Shown in pieces: positions 37,376 to 60,725 of a DNA stretch of 64,000 nt. A model generated the notes under the pieces. That model saw only the letters and a list, made by a program, of their open reading frames with translations. It did no database searches and was not told the origin of the DNA. The stretch lies in the NCBI RefSeq assembly GCF_003286085.1, contig NW_020825353.1, positions 310,001-374,000 on the forward strand, in the 5' to 3' direction. Origin of the DNA: Drosophila persimilis. Its lineage: Eukaryota; Arthropoda; Insecta; Diptera; Drosophilidae. Within the stretch, counting starts at the first letter, position 1, and each line of letters opens with the position of its first letter. Made by a program: the position numbers and the translations under genes.

Positions 37376-37661
37376 CCTTTCAAGTGGTTTGGCTACAAGT
37401 GTTGCAAAACGAACAATGGAACTATCGATTGTAGGAAAACGTGATCATGCTTAGAGACGGCACATGACACTTATCGAATTGCAAGTTTCGATAGTTTTTG
37501 TGAGCGGTCAACGTTGCACATTATTTTTAAACGTTATTTACCAGAGTTTTTAGCACTCTTTGAGTCTGGGTTTAATGTATAATAAACACGTTTTTTTTTA
37601 CTTCAATGCTCTCTTGTATATTTAATTTTGAATTATGATTATATCAGTTGTCAACAATTCC
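37376..37661. other. Short spacer between satellite and gene pair, with an orphan 3' end motif
   Basis: AT-rich unique sequence. AATAAACACG at 37581-37590, followed after a T-run by TCAATGCTCTCT (37605-37616), repeats the words found at 39026-39047 after the plus-strand gene of the neighbouring pair. No intact frame precedes it. Confidence 0.5.
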
Positions 37662-38092
37662 TCAGGTCCTGACACGCTGCATTCTAGCAAGTTCAGCAAT
37701 ATCTGCACAGTTCATGCGACGGTTGGATCCTTTAGACACAAATAATTTCGCTTAGAATCAGTAGTCCACGATTTGAACAATATACACTTACCTATACAAT
37801 TCAATCTGGTAAGCTCGCATCGGTTAACATTGCGCCAAATCCAGGTATTACGAGTCTTCCGCCTGCACTCCGCATTCAAAGTGGGTAGGTTACGATCCGA
37901 CGGATTATTCAAACTACTCGAGCAAGTTTCGCATGCGCGTCGCAGTGCCTCGCAGTCATCCCTCTGACCAGATATCAAGGTCAGGCAGAGGACTATAAAT
38001 GACAATAATAGCTTGGGATAGTGCCGAAATTGGTCCTTGATTTGTTATACGGACTTACCAACGAATAAAGCCAAAACTATGTTGATATTCAT
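37662..38092 (-). CDS. Small secreted cysteine-containing protein, paralogue of the plus-strand gene at 38434 (Eig71E/L71-like?)
   Basis: Three coding exons: 38059-38092, 37792-37992 and 37662-37729. The introns are 66 and 62 bp with GTAAGT donors and TATAG and AAAG acceptors. The product is 100 residues. A hydrophobic signal peptide (about residues 1-19, LALFVVLCLTLISG) is followed by a mature part with Cys at DDC, RRAC, ETC, AEC, NRC, LNC and MNC and many Arg. It aligns with its neighbour over N..CRR..R..WRN..RC.L....C. Both introns sit at equivalent places. TATATAAAG lies at 38166-38174, giving a leader of about 50 nt. Small basic Cys-rich secreted proteins encoded in divergent pairs recall the ecdysone-induced Eig71E (L71) family, also on Muller D; this match is from memory and not secure. 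Function unknown. Confidence 0.75.
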
Positions 38093-38433
38093 TCTCTCGG
38101 TTTATTTGTTGTTGCTGAGAACTACTTGTCCTGATAACTACTGAAGACCCAATCAACGTCGAACCCTTTATATACAAGCCAGCCATAAAGATTATGAAAC
38201 ACAAGTGCACCGAGAACAAAAACTCAAAAAGCTTTAAAGGAAATGTTTGACAATGCGAGTTGATTGTCTTTTAGCCATTTGAATGCACCGTTGTTCCGTG
38301 CGTAATAATGGAATCTGTTCTATATGGAGAAAACAGCTGTTTCCCAAAATATTTCCAGGCCTTTATAAAAGCCCAAGTGTCAGCACTGTTCCAGCACAGA
38401 ACTTGAGCGTGAGTTTTTCGTAACAACACCAAA
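38093..38433. promoter_or_regulatory. Bidirectional promoter region of the divergent pair
   Basis: These 341 bp separate two start codons. TATAAAA at 38365-38371 faces right and TATATAAAG (minus strand, 38166-38174) faces left. Each would place transcription starts about 40-50 bp upstream of its ATG. The near-symmetric design fits co-expression of the two paralogues. Confidence 0.7.
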
Positions 38434-38987
38434 ATGTGGAAAATTGCTTTGCTATTGGGTGAGAATCTAGGAGTCGAGTCCACAGTTGCACAGTAGAAGA
38501 TTCTAACGTATTCAAGTTCTAGCTATCGGTTGCATTTACGTGGCCAGCCAGGAGACGACGATATCCCCGCGCGGCCGCGAGATTTGCCAGCGCGAGAACG
38601 CAAAATGTCTACGCAATGAGAACCGTCTGGGAAGTACCAACGATGTTACTGCTGCCTTTAACAGCCAGTGCCGTAGGACTAACCGTCGTTGGCGTAATAT
38701 CACCCGTTGCCAGTTGGCTAATGCCACCTGCCAATGTAAGTCCACGAGGATAGCCCGGAGTGTATTTTTAATGACATTCCTGATTGATCGATTTATATCC
38801 TTTTATTATATTTCCAGTGACTCTAGTGCGCTGTCAAACACTCTCCTGTGACAATGTCCTTAGAGCTCTTCAGTCTGGTCCAACAACACGCCCTCCCCGT
38901 ACTCGACCCACTCCCCGCACGCGTCGTACGACGCGCCGGACGCGCCCCACTCGCGGACCCGTTACTCCCACTGAATCCACTGATTAA
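38434..38987 (+). CDS. Small secreted protein with basic Thr/Pro/Arg-rich tail, paralogue of the minus-strand gene at 37662
   Basis: Three exons: 38434-38458, 38523-38735 and 38818-38987, with donors GTGAGA and GTAAGT and acceptors TTCTAG and TTCCAG. The phases join and give 135 residues. Residues 1-17 (MWKIALLLAIGCIYVAS) form a signal peptide. The core has Cys at EIC, AKC, SQC, TRC, ATC, VRC and LSC, with the CRR..R.WRN..RC.L....C signature shared with its neighbour. The last third is a Thr-Pro-Arg repeat (PRTRPTPRTRR-like), absent from the neighbour and made of CGC/ACG/CCC codons, so it grew after duplication. AATAAA at 39026-39031 gives a short 3' UTR. It may be an Eig71E-like peptide, a mucin-like glue or a seminal component; the sequence does not decide. 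Confidence 0.8.
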
Positions 38988-39025
38988 AATAGTTGCGGAA
39001 AAACATAAAATCCCTTATGAAAAGC

Positions 39026-39031
39026 AATAAA
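39026..39031 (+). terminator. Polyadenylation signal
   Basis: AATAAA lies 38 bases after the stop codon of the plus-strand small secreted gene. Confidence 0.7.
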
Positions 39032-40019
39032 CACGTCAATGCTCTCTACTACTCGTATTTTGATATTTCTTTCATTGACTTCTCACAGGAAAATATTCGA
39101 TATAATGCCGTGTATCCTCATTTAAGATTTAACAGGGGATCTTTAAAGATTCCCTTGATCTTAAGAGAGATGCCAAAAACTGCTGTTTCGATGTAGATAT
39201 ACTTGTACGTGAAGTTGTTTGCACAGTTCTAGCCTATTTATAGCCAGTCGAAAGGTTTTTATATAGCCAAAAATTGTAGAATGGGAATTTTCATTTCGGT
39301 TAGTATAAAACTCCTTATGTATTGTTCGATATTTCTTACAAAGTAGACTAAAAATAATATCTGCTTACTTAGGCTTGGTCACTATCTATTATTCGATAAT
39401 TTAAATGCGAATCAATTATAATTATAAGCAGAATTTTCTCCATGAAAACGTTTTCTTGGTTGTGTTGCATGGCATACATTTTGGGATAAGCAATTTTCTA
39501 CAAAAATATTAACATTCAGTCTCGCCTTTTGTTTTGTTTGATTATACATACATACTTAGTGTCGTTTCTTGATCGTACTACACTAAAGAGGGAACAATAA
39601 TAAAAAAAAATAAAAAATGACAATATCTACAAGAAGGGCGGGTGGGGGAGGGGGAAATAATCATGTGAAGGATAAACGAAAATGTGAAAACAATAACGAA
39701 ATGAAATAACCTAGAATCGAAAATGTCGAAAGGGAATGGGTTGAAACGCACTCCACCTAAAATACTTGTTCAACGAATCTTTCGACACACTTATCATTAC
39801 ATTACTTATCCGATAGATACGTATTACATGGTAAAACTAATTAGATCCACAACTACCTCAATTAACTTAAATAACACGACTCAATGTGAGTCAGAGAAGG
39901 AACTTTTTGCAACTGCATCGATTGTGTGCAAAATGGTTTCATAATCGTTGTAACATTTCCATAAACAGCAAGTAGATCATGGCAAATGATGGCACAGTTT
40001 GGGCTGATGAGGATGAGCT
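39032..40019. other. Intergenic AT-rich stretch, including the probable Sema5c 3' UTR
   Basis: No coding signal is seen on either strand. The part nearest 40019 must carry the Sema5c 3' UTR. I find no clear minus-strand AATAAA, so its end is not fixed. Confidence 0.5.
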
Positions 40020-51154
<11,135 letters not shown>

Positions 51155-51800
51155 GCTGCAACGAAAGAGAACAGGATAAATCATTAAACTGTGTGTACGT
51201 AAAACATTTCCTCAAAATGTAAATGTCTTATGTAAAATTGTTTCGGTAAAAACAACGCTGATAACATATCATCGATCGATGGAACTTACTTCCTATAGAG
51301 TCACGTAGCAAAATATGTAGATTATATATATTTTATTCCATTCAACTTCTCTGGCAAGCAGCGAGCCACAGATCGGTAGCAGTATATTATAAGCAGCATG
51401 TGCTGGTTGATAAGTAGATGGATCGATTGGAGCGCGTATTTCCGATGATCATTTCGGGGCACAACACAACAGCACCAGGCACAAAAAAAATTCGAATCAA
51501 TTCTTTGATCGTTTCTTGGACAATTTTCAATTTGCTGCGACAGCAGAGATGAAAAGCGGGGTTTTCATTATGATTAGTTGAGGTAAAAACAACAAAAAAA
51601 AATAAAACATTGACAACGGCCACAGATAGATAGACACACACAGAGCCGGAGATGGCGATACGAGACGGGTTTTTTCTTCTATTTTCTCCTCCTCTGCTTC
51701 TGAGTTCAGAGTCGCGCCGCGAGCCGAAGCGGATACGAAGTTGTCAGCGCGGAGAGTCGGAACAAAGTGAACGTCAGAGCAGCCAGAGTCTGGCAGCCAG
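51155..51800 (-). promoter_or_regulatory. Probable Sema5c 5' UTR exon, intron and promoter zone
   Basis: On the minus strand a GTAAGT donor at 51284-51289 pairs with the TTTCGTTGCAG acceptor ending at 51155, defining a 135-bp intron just before the start codon. The exon would lie from 51290 upward. A GC-richer zone near 51700-51790 could hold the start site. This is inferred from splice consensus only. Confidence 0.45.
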
Positions 51801-54800
51801 GCAGTCAGGCCGATGATAATGGACAATGACATGGGCGAAGAGAGGCAGCAAAACGAACAGAGAAACGAGAGAGTAAGAGAAAACACAACACAACACTGGC
51901 GAAAGAGCAAAGCAAAGCAAAGGCGAAACAAGCTGCTTTCTGCCCACGAAGACGCCGACGCCGACGCCGTCGACGACGACGACGACGACGAAAGAACCGG
52001 CTTCGGGTAAGCTTCGGCTTGGGTTTGAGTTTGAGCCCCCCCTGACTTACTCGAACTCCCCCCGCCGTTTAATGGGGCGCGGTTACAAGCGGCAGCAGCA
52101 GAAGCAACAGGGTAGGTAGGGCGCCCATATATCATGCGACAACGACAACGACTCTTCAGAATCTTTAGGATCTGCAGTCCGTATTCTGCATTGAGGATCG
52201 GCCGCGACAGAGACAGAGAGAGAGAGAGCGAGAGATGAGAGCCGCGAGACGGTCACTTGCTGTGTGTGTTGTGGCTGTGCCTCGATTTGGTAGCCTGACA
52301 AATTGACATTAGCATTACGGCGCGTCGTCGGGGCTCGAGGGCGGATAGAGTCCAGACCAACAGATCCTATCTGGGTGGATCGTCGGTAATGGTTTTCGAA
52401 ACATTAAAATCGAATCATAGAGAAGGCACCCAACCAAATGATTATTAACCTCGTTTCCGATTACCAGCGGAAAAGATAAATCTAAATAATATAAGAGGGA
52501 AAACATAGTAGGCGGAGACACACCGACTAGGAGGGGCAGATGGCCACCTAAGAGGCAAGGTAGGGCGGGCCCCGTCACCGGAGCGTCTGCTGACAAAAAG
52601 TCATCTTCTGAACCTTGAACCGCAGCTTCTTAAGTAAAAAATAAAAAAAAACCCTTTGGGATTAACGCAGTCCAAAGCTGCTGTCTGCTGTGTTCTTCTT
52701 TTGATATTCCGTTTCAAGGTTTCGACTCGATTTGATGCTCCGACTCTCGATCCGGGTCCAGGGATCGTTGTCAACCTTGACTTCGAGTGTAAGTGTGAAA
52801 ACACAGCTGGTCCCGGACAGAAAGAACAAAAACACAACAATCAAAAGTGCCGTGCCCATCCATGCAACTGCAACACGATCCTCGGGAGTGCATTCAGTTC
52901 GGTTTTTGTTTATGCCACGGCACGAACACGAACCACGAACCACGAACCCCGAGCACGAGGGATACACAAGCATTTAGACCTATCTGGGCTCTGGGCTCTA
53001 GGCGAGACGAAACCCCAGAGCTAGTCGAGTGTGTGGGCAGCCGAACGTTGAACGTTCGAGACATTAGCATAGGCCCAAAACATTGCGGCCCATGACAATT
53101 TACGGGCTACCTAAGCCATTGTCCGGGATTTCTTGGCCAGAGTTCCTCCTCCAGAGACACAGACACACACGCACAAGATACAGTGGCTAAATATGCTAAT
53201 TTCTGTTGGTATCGAAGCTAATTCCCATCTGGGAAGGGGAGACACCACCACTGATAATTTACAGCCTAACTTTCCCACCGACAATTGTAATGTTAATGTG
53301 GGATGGTACTGCGATGGCAACACATCAGGTAGCTCTATCGTATCGATGTGCGTTTCCTTTGTTTCCACGTTACACGAGTATCTCCCACCTCCGTCCCTCC
53401 GTCCCTCCTTCTGTCTGTCACTCAGTGCGGTGCATGGTGCTACTGTGAGTCATTTGCCAAAAGGAAGGAAGTCTACACTTCCTTATGTGTCCTTATCGAC
53501 TGCAAATCCTTCTCCCTCTCCATATCGTTCCTCTGCTTATCCTCTCTTCCGCTGCAGTTTATGGTTTTTACCTGTCAATATTGTTATTAACCCACAAAGG
53601 GTTCCATTTATGTAGTTTTTTTTTTGGTAACAGATAGATGGAGGGGTCACCGTATGAAAGAGATTGAGTGACTGAGTGACTGAGGGGTGGATTGACAGTC
53701 AGTTGGTTCAGTTGTTTCGTTAGTCAATATTTGCATTTGACATTTGTCTGAACCCCGAAAAATGAATTATTACGGTTTAGGGCAGGAGATAAGGGGAAAA
53801 AGAGATGGTATATCGATAGATTTGGGAACCCTTTAAGATAATGAAATCATTTTTGGACTACGGAATACTTATGGAATATTTATGAATTGTTCACTTGTTA
53901 TGGGCAAACTTCTATATGTACAATATATTGTAAAAGACGTATCTTTGTTCCTCCTCTCGTTTCCCTGCCTCTACTTTCACCCCAAAAATCTAATCCAATT
54001 CCGAAATATCCAGCCATTAAATTTAAATTATCCAACTAGCTAAATGAGCAATCTTTGTTATGGTTCGAAGAGCACAAATGCTGTAAATACTCTTACACCA
54101 GATCCCAAAATGAAGCCACAGGAAGTCCATCCACTTTCGAGCACTAAAAACTTTTACGCTCAGCCAATAAATTCATATAAAATTTAGAATGGAAATGAAA
54201 ATGGGAAAGAGTGCAGAAATCTACGTAGAGTGTGTGTGTGTGTGTGTATGTATGGGGTCCAATCAAGCTGATCATCGATTGAGCATGCAAATTGAAAAGA
54301 CCTTAAAATAGAATTGAAGCCAATGAAAGATTCGAATCGAACCGCATCGAATCCAAGTGCCAGAAGAGACTCACTTCCACTGGGACTGGGACTGGAGCAT
54401 GGGGCATGGGGCATGGGCTCTGAGTGCATTTTGATTTTTGTTTTGTGTCTGTTTTTTTTTTTTTTGATTGGCGGGACACAAGGCGAGTCATAAATTGATG
54501 CCTTGTTGCTGCCTCAAACAATTAAAATGCGTTGGTGTGGCATAGTTAATTTTGTGGTGATTAAAATATGAGGCACAGAGAGAGAGAGAGGCCCATACCT
54601 AGAGGTGCATATGCTAAACAACTTTCCATGAAAAAGCCGTAAAATAAAGTAGAAACCTTCCATAAACGCCATAAAATATTACCAATCAAAACATAAATTC
54701 TGTCACAAGAATCCAATTGCTGAAACTGAAACTCAGCTGAAAATTAAATCAGCTGCCGCCCAAATTTATCACTAGACAATAAAAATATGAGCTAGGTTCA

Positions 54801-57800
54801 AGCTCAAGCCACGAAATGTTATTCAAAATATTTATGACACCCATTTGAGTGGCGATAACCCAGCCAAGGGAGCTCCGCCGAAATCGAGTTCGAAAATCCG
54901 AGAGCGGCGGCCGTTTGATTCCCCAAATTGAAGCTACATTTTTCATCTGAAAATTGTGTAAATATTTCAAGTTGAAACAAATAAAGTGTCGAAAATAAAA
55001 TACATAAATCAAATATGGAAATGGCTGGGCAAAATGAACGAAATAACCGACTCGAAAGCGCAGTCATTAATTTGTGAAATAAATTAGCGATAATCTATGA
55101 CATAGGGGGGACTAGGGTGCATTTTTAGTAGGTATTAAATATATATATTTAATAATCTTGAAGAGTGTTGGCCAGCTTCCCACACCGCTCCCAAAAAGAA
55201 AAAAAAAGTAATAATAATAAAAAGCGAAAAAAGTTTAACATTTCTGGCACCTGAGTACCCCTACTGTGTAGCCACAATTTCCATATTAATCAGCTTGAAA
55301 CCATGATTTCATTTAAATGACGATTTATTGTAATAAAACCAATTTATTATAATTTTTGTTGGTGTTTAGGTTTTAACACAATTCCTACCGAAAGTGGGAT
55401 ATTACCATGCAAATGCCTGGCTTTTGCATACATATGTATGTATGTATGAATGTATGTTATGGATGAAAACATTTCGGATCCGTATACGAATTCCACCTGC
55501 TGTGCTGCTCCTAATGATGTCAGTTAGGAAATTAAATATTCCGATCATGCGGCGAGAGCCCAAAAGGAACACACATTTCAAACACTTTTGAGCACTTTTG
55601 AACTCCCTCCCCCTCCCCCTCGCCCTCACCCTCACCCCAACACAAATGGAAATATTTCGCATAGATTTATTGCCATACTCGTAATGATCCATGAATGATT
55701 TTTATGAACATTTCTGTGGCTTTCGGGGTCCGAGTTTTGGCTTTGGTTTTGGTTTCGGCTTTAGGCTTTTGGCTTTTGGCGAATTCAAAAATAACATGAT
55801 ATTTGGAGCGAGCTGTCTGCTATATTTGGTAGCAAATCAATTTACAACTTTTGGATTTCGTTCTTTATTTTTGATCAGACAGATTAATGAGCGGACACTG
55901 TCGCTGTCTCTTGTGTCATTTCATGCCTTTCAGTTGTCAAATTAAGGCCCATGCAATATGTGTTTATTATTTAAGTACTCGCATCGCATGGCATCGCATT
56001 GTACATTTTGTTAAACTGCAAATGTCGCCTTTCGTCTCTTAATGGCCTCCTCTTGACAGCTGCCGCACTACAATGGAAATTAGCCGTTGGATCTTATTTA
56101 AAGTGCAAATTGGTCTCTCTGTCTTATGAGCTTCAAATGTTCTCAAGTGCCTCCCTCCTCCTCCTCCTCCTCCTCCTCGAGTGCTGAATGAGGCAATCGT
56201 CTATAAAACAGCCATACAACATGTTGATGTGGCTGCCATTCCATATAAAGTTCGACACTTTCAATTATATTTCATGGATAGAATTCTCATTGTGGGTGTC
56301 TGCTTTTAAGAGTATTTCCTTTTACGCAGTAACAACCTCTACTAGTGATACTTCCCATACTCGTATGATTAGATCCCACCCCGAAGTCATACTTCAATAA
56401 TAGTTGAGCACACGCAATGTATGTTGTTTCTGCAACTCTCGGGCATTCGCTTGTGCGTCTCGTGAGCAAGGACGTGCCCACCGCTGTTTGAAATGATTCA
56501 ACAGATTTTCCCTGCTTTGTCGGAATGAGATCTATGATCTCTGCCTAAACGATGGGGCACTTCAAGCGTATCCGACTAAAAGAAAACTTTGCAAAACAAT
56601 AGAACGGAAGCTTTACTTTGATTTCCGTTTGAAATGTAAAGCTAATTGACATTTTCCTTTGGAGTGCAAATGCGATGGAAAGTATGTTTATATACCAGTC
56701 TCAGCTGTACTAAAGAAGGCTTCGCTTTCATTCCAGTGCTCCACTAGTCATAGTCCCCCCCCCGCTCCAACCGGTTAAACAGTAGCCTAGTCCCCCATTT
56801 ACAAGGGTCTTGGGCAATTTTTCTTTATGTTTTGGCTGTAAAACAAGCAACCAGCAAAAGAATACAACAATCCGAACAAGTTCCCCGATATTGTACAGAT
56901 GTTGCCCTTTGCTACAAAAAAAAACAGGCTGAGGGGGCCACACACGAAGAGGTCTTGGGCTTAAAAGCAAAAAGAAATTAGAGAAACTCCGTAAAGGGAA
57001 ATAGTTGGAAACTTTCAATGCATTCATGACTTTTACAATTTGTGGCTAATTGTCGGATAAAGCCCAATATCGGAAAGAGTTCGACTGTGGGTGTGGCTGG
57101 ATAATCATCCAGCCCCCAATCCAGAAGCCACAGAAATTTACATAAATTTCTGTTGGATTGGCACACCTTACACGCGGACCGGACCGGACCCGAGCGGACC
57201 GGACCTTATTCGTTCGTTGAATGTCTTCATTTCGAGTTAATTTCCACTGTTTCTTTGACTTTTGGCTTTGACCGTGGGTGTCTCTCTCACACCAAAATGA
57301 TATTTATGTGCGACAGTGAAAGCCATAGAAATATGACCGAGCATATAAATCAACCCAACCAGAATGCCCCTTGAGACGCTCCCCTTTTTTCGGTTGCTCG
57401 TTGTCGTGGCTATTGTTGGCTGCCCAAAAGGATTAAATGCTCATAAATGGCACCCGAGACGCGTGTGGTCTTTTATGTTATGTGCAGAGGGGCTGCACAC
57501 TCTCCCCATACAATACTCGTATATGAAACCAGAGAGTGGCTTATGAAAACTTGTTTCATTTATGTACGATACGTACAGCAAGTTCAAACGTAATTCCAAT
57601 GAAATAAACTGAATAAAGAGCTCAAGGAACACTTTTCACAGATCTTTTTTACAGTGATCTTTCATTGGGTTCTTCAGGAAACGCATCAAATACTTGGCTA
57701 CAATCCTTAGTGATTGATTTGTGAATGATGCTCTCAATACTCTTCTTCCGCAAATAAAATGTCACTTCAGTCGTGGCGAATGGGCATGTGTCTGTTCGCT

Positions 57801-58741
57801 TATGAGAAATTTGTATCATTTGAAGGGGTTCCACCCTCCAGCCTCTTATCATGCAAACCTGTCTAACAAACGTTAGCCAGCGCTTGAAAACAACCTCCTC
57901 AACGAATATAACCCATTTATCTTATAAATATTTACCCCACTGATCTTGGACTCATCGTTTCGGAATGAAAACCTGTCTAAAAAACTTCAGCTAACGCTTC
58001 AGTACAGATTGGCATTAAACAACCTTCTCAGCGAAAATATAGCATATGTATATGTATGTAGCTTATAAATATTTACCCTCCACTGATCTCAGAGAATTCC
58101 AACTAATTCACGAGACACCATGGGTATAGAATAGGTATGACAAATTCTAATATACTCGAGGAATTTGTATTGCCATTTAGCACATTGGAAACACAGAGGA
58201 AACCACAAAAGGCCATTAAAATAATTTGAATAAATCAATGCGGGGAAGAAAAAATTAATGTTTCGCCACTGCAAGCCCCTCAGCAATGAATACGGCGCAA
58301 AGACGATTCCGATTCCGAATCCGATTCCCTCTAATAGAATATTTCATTTACACGACAAGCACACAGATCCGATCGGAATCAATGGAAACAAATGAATGAG
58401 GCGGCTTCGAACCGGAGGTGAGGATAATTTATTAATGTGATTAGCATTGGCATTGTCTTGTCTGGGCTTTGGATCTACTAGTGGGTATCCATTGTATGGC
58501 GCAGAGACTAGCCTCACAATATTGAAGGTGTGAAGAGGCACAAACAGAGAATACAGAAATATGGAATATGGAATATGGAATATCTATTATAGCGTAGAAA
58601 CCCCTGTGTTAGTAGATAAATCAAACATCGACGAGCCTCAGAGAAGTAGGCTAATTCTGGTCTTCAATAAATACCTTTTCTCATTCAACTACAAACATTT
58701 CGTTTAGCTACAAGCCCTGAAATTTTCAGACCACAAAAATT
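51801..58741. other. Intergenic region without recognised genes
   Basis: Nearly 7 kb with microsatellites (CGA repeats at 51955-51990, GAGA near 52200-52227, TG at 54231-54247, CTC at 56154-56177) and AT-rich stretches. Conceptual frames are short, low-complexity or overlapping. No tRNA-like or transposon-like structure was seen. It may contain regulatory DNA or upstream 5' exons of Sema5c. Confidence 0.5.
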
Positions 58742-59128
58742 ATGCCCGTTGAAGATATTTTCCCGTACCTACCCCAAGACGTCGTCGACTATCTGTTGGA
58801 CCAAAAGAACCAAGAGCGCCTGCTGAACGAGGGAAAGAAAAAGCTGAAGGAAGCGATGCTGAAGATCGAGGATCAGCTCAAGCTCCTCGACGGTCGCCAG
58901 GACGATCAGATCTGCACGATATCCTGGGGCAATATCTATCAAAAGAGCACCGTTAATAACGTGCGCCACGCCCTTGTGGGTCGCCTCTCCAAGTCCATGG
59001 ATGCGTACCTCAAGTCCAATCGGAAGCTGTTGCGTCTGCACCGTCAAATGTACAAGGACACGGCGATTGTTTTCCACAAATGGGGAAACACAGCCAGCGT
59101 CCCCAGACTTGCTGATGAGGAGGTCTAG
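58742..59128 (+). CDS. Single-exon 128-residue protein of unknown function
   Basis: An intact frame begins at ATG 58742 with an adenine-rich leader (CACAAAAATT before ATG). It ends with TAG at 59126-59128, and AATAAA follows at 59208-59213. Codon use is richer in C and G at third positions (CTC, AAG, ATC, CGC) than in the flanks, which supports real coding. The protein is charged and mostly helical: an acidic/hydrophobic start (VEDIFPYLP), a Lys/Glu-rich helix about residues 28-50, a second helix-rich part about 74-112 with NVRHALVGRLSK and KLLRLHRQMYK, and an acidic C-terminus. It has no signal peptide, membrane helix or cysteine pattern (one Cys). I do not recognise the family. Intronless, compact and isolated, it resembles Drosophila testis-type orphan genes or retrocopies, which is inference. 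Confidence 0.75.
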   Translation: MPVEDIFPYLPQDVVDYLLDQKNQERLLNEGKKKLKEAMLKIEDQLKLLDGRQDDQICTISWGNIYQKSTVNNVRHALVGRLSKSMDAYLKSNRKLLRLHRQMYKDTAIVFHKWGNTASVPRLADEEV

Positions 59129-59207
59129 CAAAACTTAGACAATTCAAAATTGATAGAAATTAATAGGAAACATATACCACAGACATCTTTCGGAACTGCT
59201 ATTGAAT

Positions 59208-59213
59208 AATAAA
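59208..59213 (+). terminator. Polyadenylation signal of the 128-residue gene
   Basis: AATAAA lies 80 bases past the stop codon. Confidence 0.65.
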
Positions 59214-60601
59214 CAAGAAACTGGATATAATAATTAATTCTTTTGTTCTCTCGAATGACATTGATTCTCTGTGCAAATTTCCCATAGACGAACGGCAATT
59301 AAACGGAAAATTGCCTGTCACGCGTGAATGTGCTGCCAAGGGAATGCCACAAATGACCACTACTAAATACTACATAACTTCTGAGCATGCCTTTCCCATG
59401 GGAGTCGGGTTTGGCCCAGTCACTGATCGAGTTGATAATGCTGACAACGCCAAAAGACAATGGTAGTCAAATGGGCGTCGGTCGTCCTCCGCTTGAGCGA
59501 CAACATGGATCATTAAAAGCATTAGTGTCAAGCAGAAGTCACAGTCCCAGTCCCAGCCCCAGCCCCGCAGGTCCCCCAGCCCCCAGCCAGAGAGCCACAA
59601 AGTTTCAGATGAATTTTCTGTGTAAGCAGAGGCGGAGCGTTGGATCGGTGGATCGGTGGAGTGGAGGGGAAGCAGCGCTACCTTGTCATAATTAAATGTG
59701 TAATATTTGTCTTGGCTTTCGACACCTTTCCTGCTTCCACCGAAACCCTGATCTGCGCTCGTCTCCCTCCCTTCACCCTCCTCCGCATCAGCTGCTCAAC
59801 GAACCCTACGCTTAAACGACAGATATTACGACTTTGGTTACACTCGAATGAAATTATGTATGTTTGGTAGATACTTTTTAGGTATATGAATCTTCAAAAG
59901 TGGAGGCTACGCTTTTTTCTAATGCATTGTCTTTTTTTGTGTTAGATCTTAAGTCCTCGCCATCTGTGGATACATATGTATATTGCCTTACTCTGAATAC
60001 AGGGTATCAAAACATCCCACAGAGTGAAATTACGGATGGGGTGGGGGTGGGGGAGGGGGGTTGCTGTAAATTGGATAAAAACATGGGTCTTTCATCAGTT
60101 TTCCAAAACTCCATTTCGTTCCATAAGCTGGGGCCTGGAACTGGTTCCGCTTTAACCGTTTCAAAAGCGAATAGTGCGTCGGGTCTTTCTTATTTTCCTG
60201 AATCTTCCATTGTTGCTGTTGTGGCCGTGGCGGAGGCATTATTCAGCTTTCTTTTGTTTGACTTGCATTCCGCTTTGCTCTGTAATTCGTTGCTTTTGCA
60301 TTGGATTGTGCTGCTGCTGCTGCTGCTGTTGTTGTTGTTGTTGTTGTTTTTGTTGTTGTTGTCCCGATGCTGTGCTGTTGTTTGTGTGATGGCACGTGCG
60401 TTATACAGAGATACATAGATGCCCACGAGGAAATTTACTGCGCGCTCGCTTTGATTTTGGGGGGCTTTGGGCGAAAGGGGATTCCACGGTTATATGGCGA
60501 CTGAGCACTTATGGAGACTGAAAGTGGGAGGCAGCACTTTTAGGCCAATTAAAGGAATTATTAAAGAAAAAAACCTGTACTGTAATATTATTATTTTTAC
60601 T

Positions 60602-60635
<34 letters not shown>

Positions 60636-60647
60636 GTATTATTATTA

Positions 60648-60685
<38 letters not shown>

Positions 60686-60691
60686 TTTTAA

Positions 60692-60725
<34 letters not shown>

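Noticed and set aside
51527-52135. 202-codon minus-strand frame upstream of Sema5c
   Set aside because: Composition is low complexity (Ser runs, hydrophobic T-rich translation) and it overlaps the probable 5' UTR and promoter zone; no splice or conservation signal is visible.
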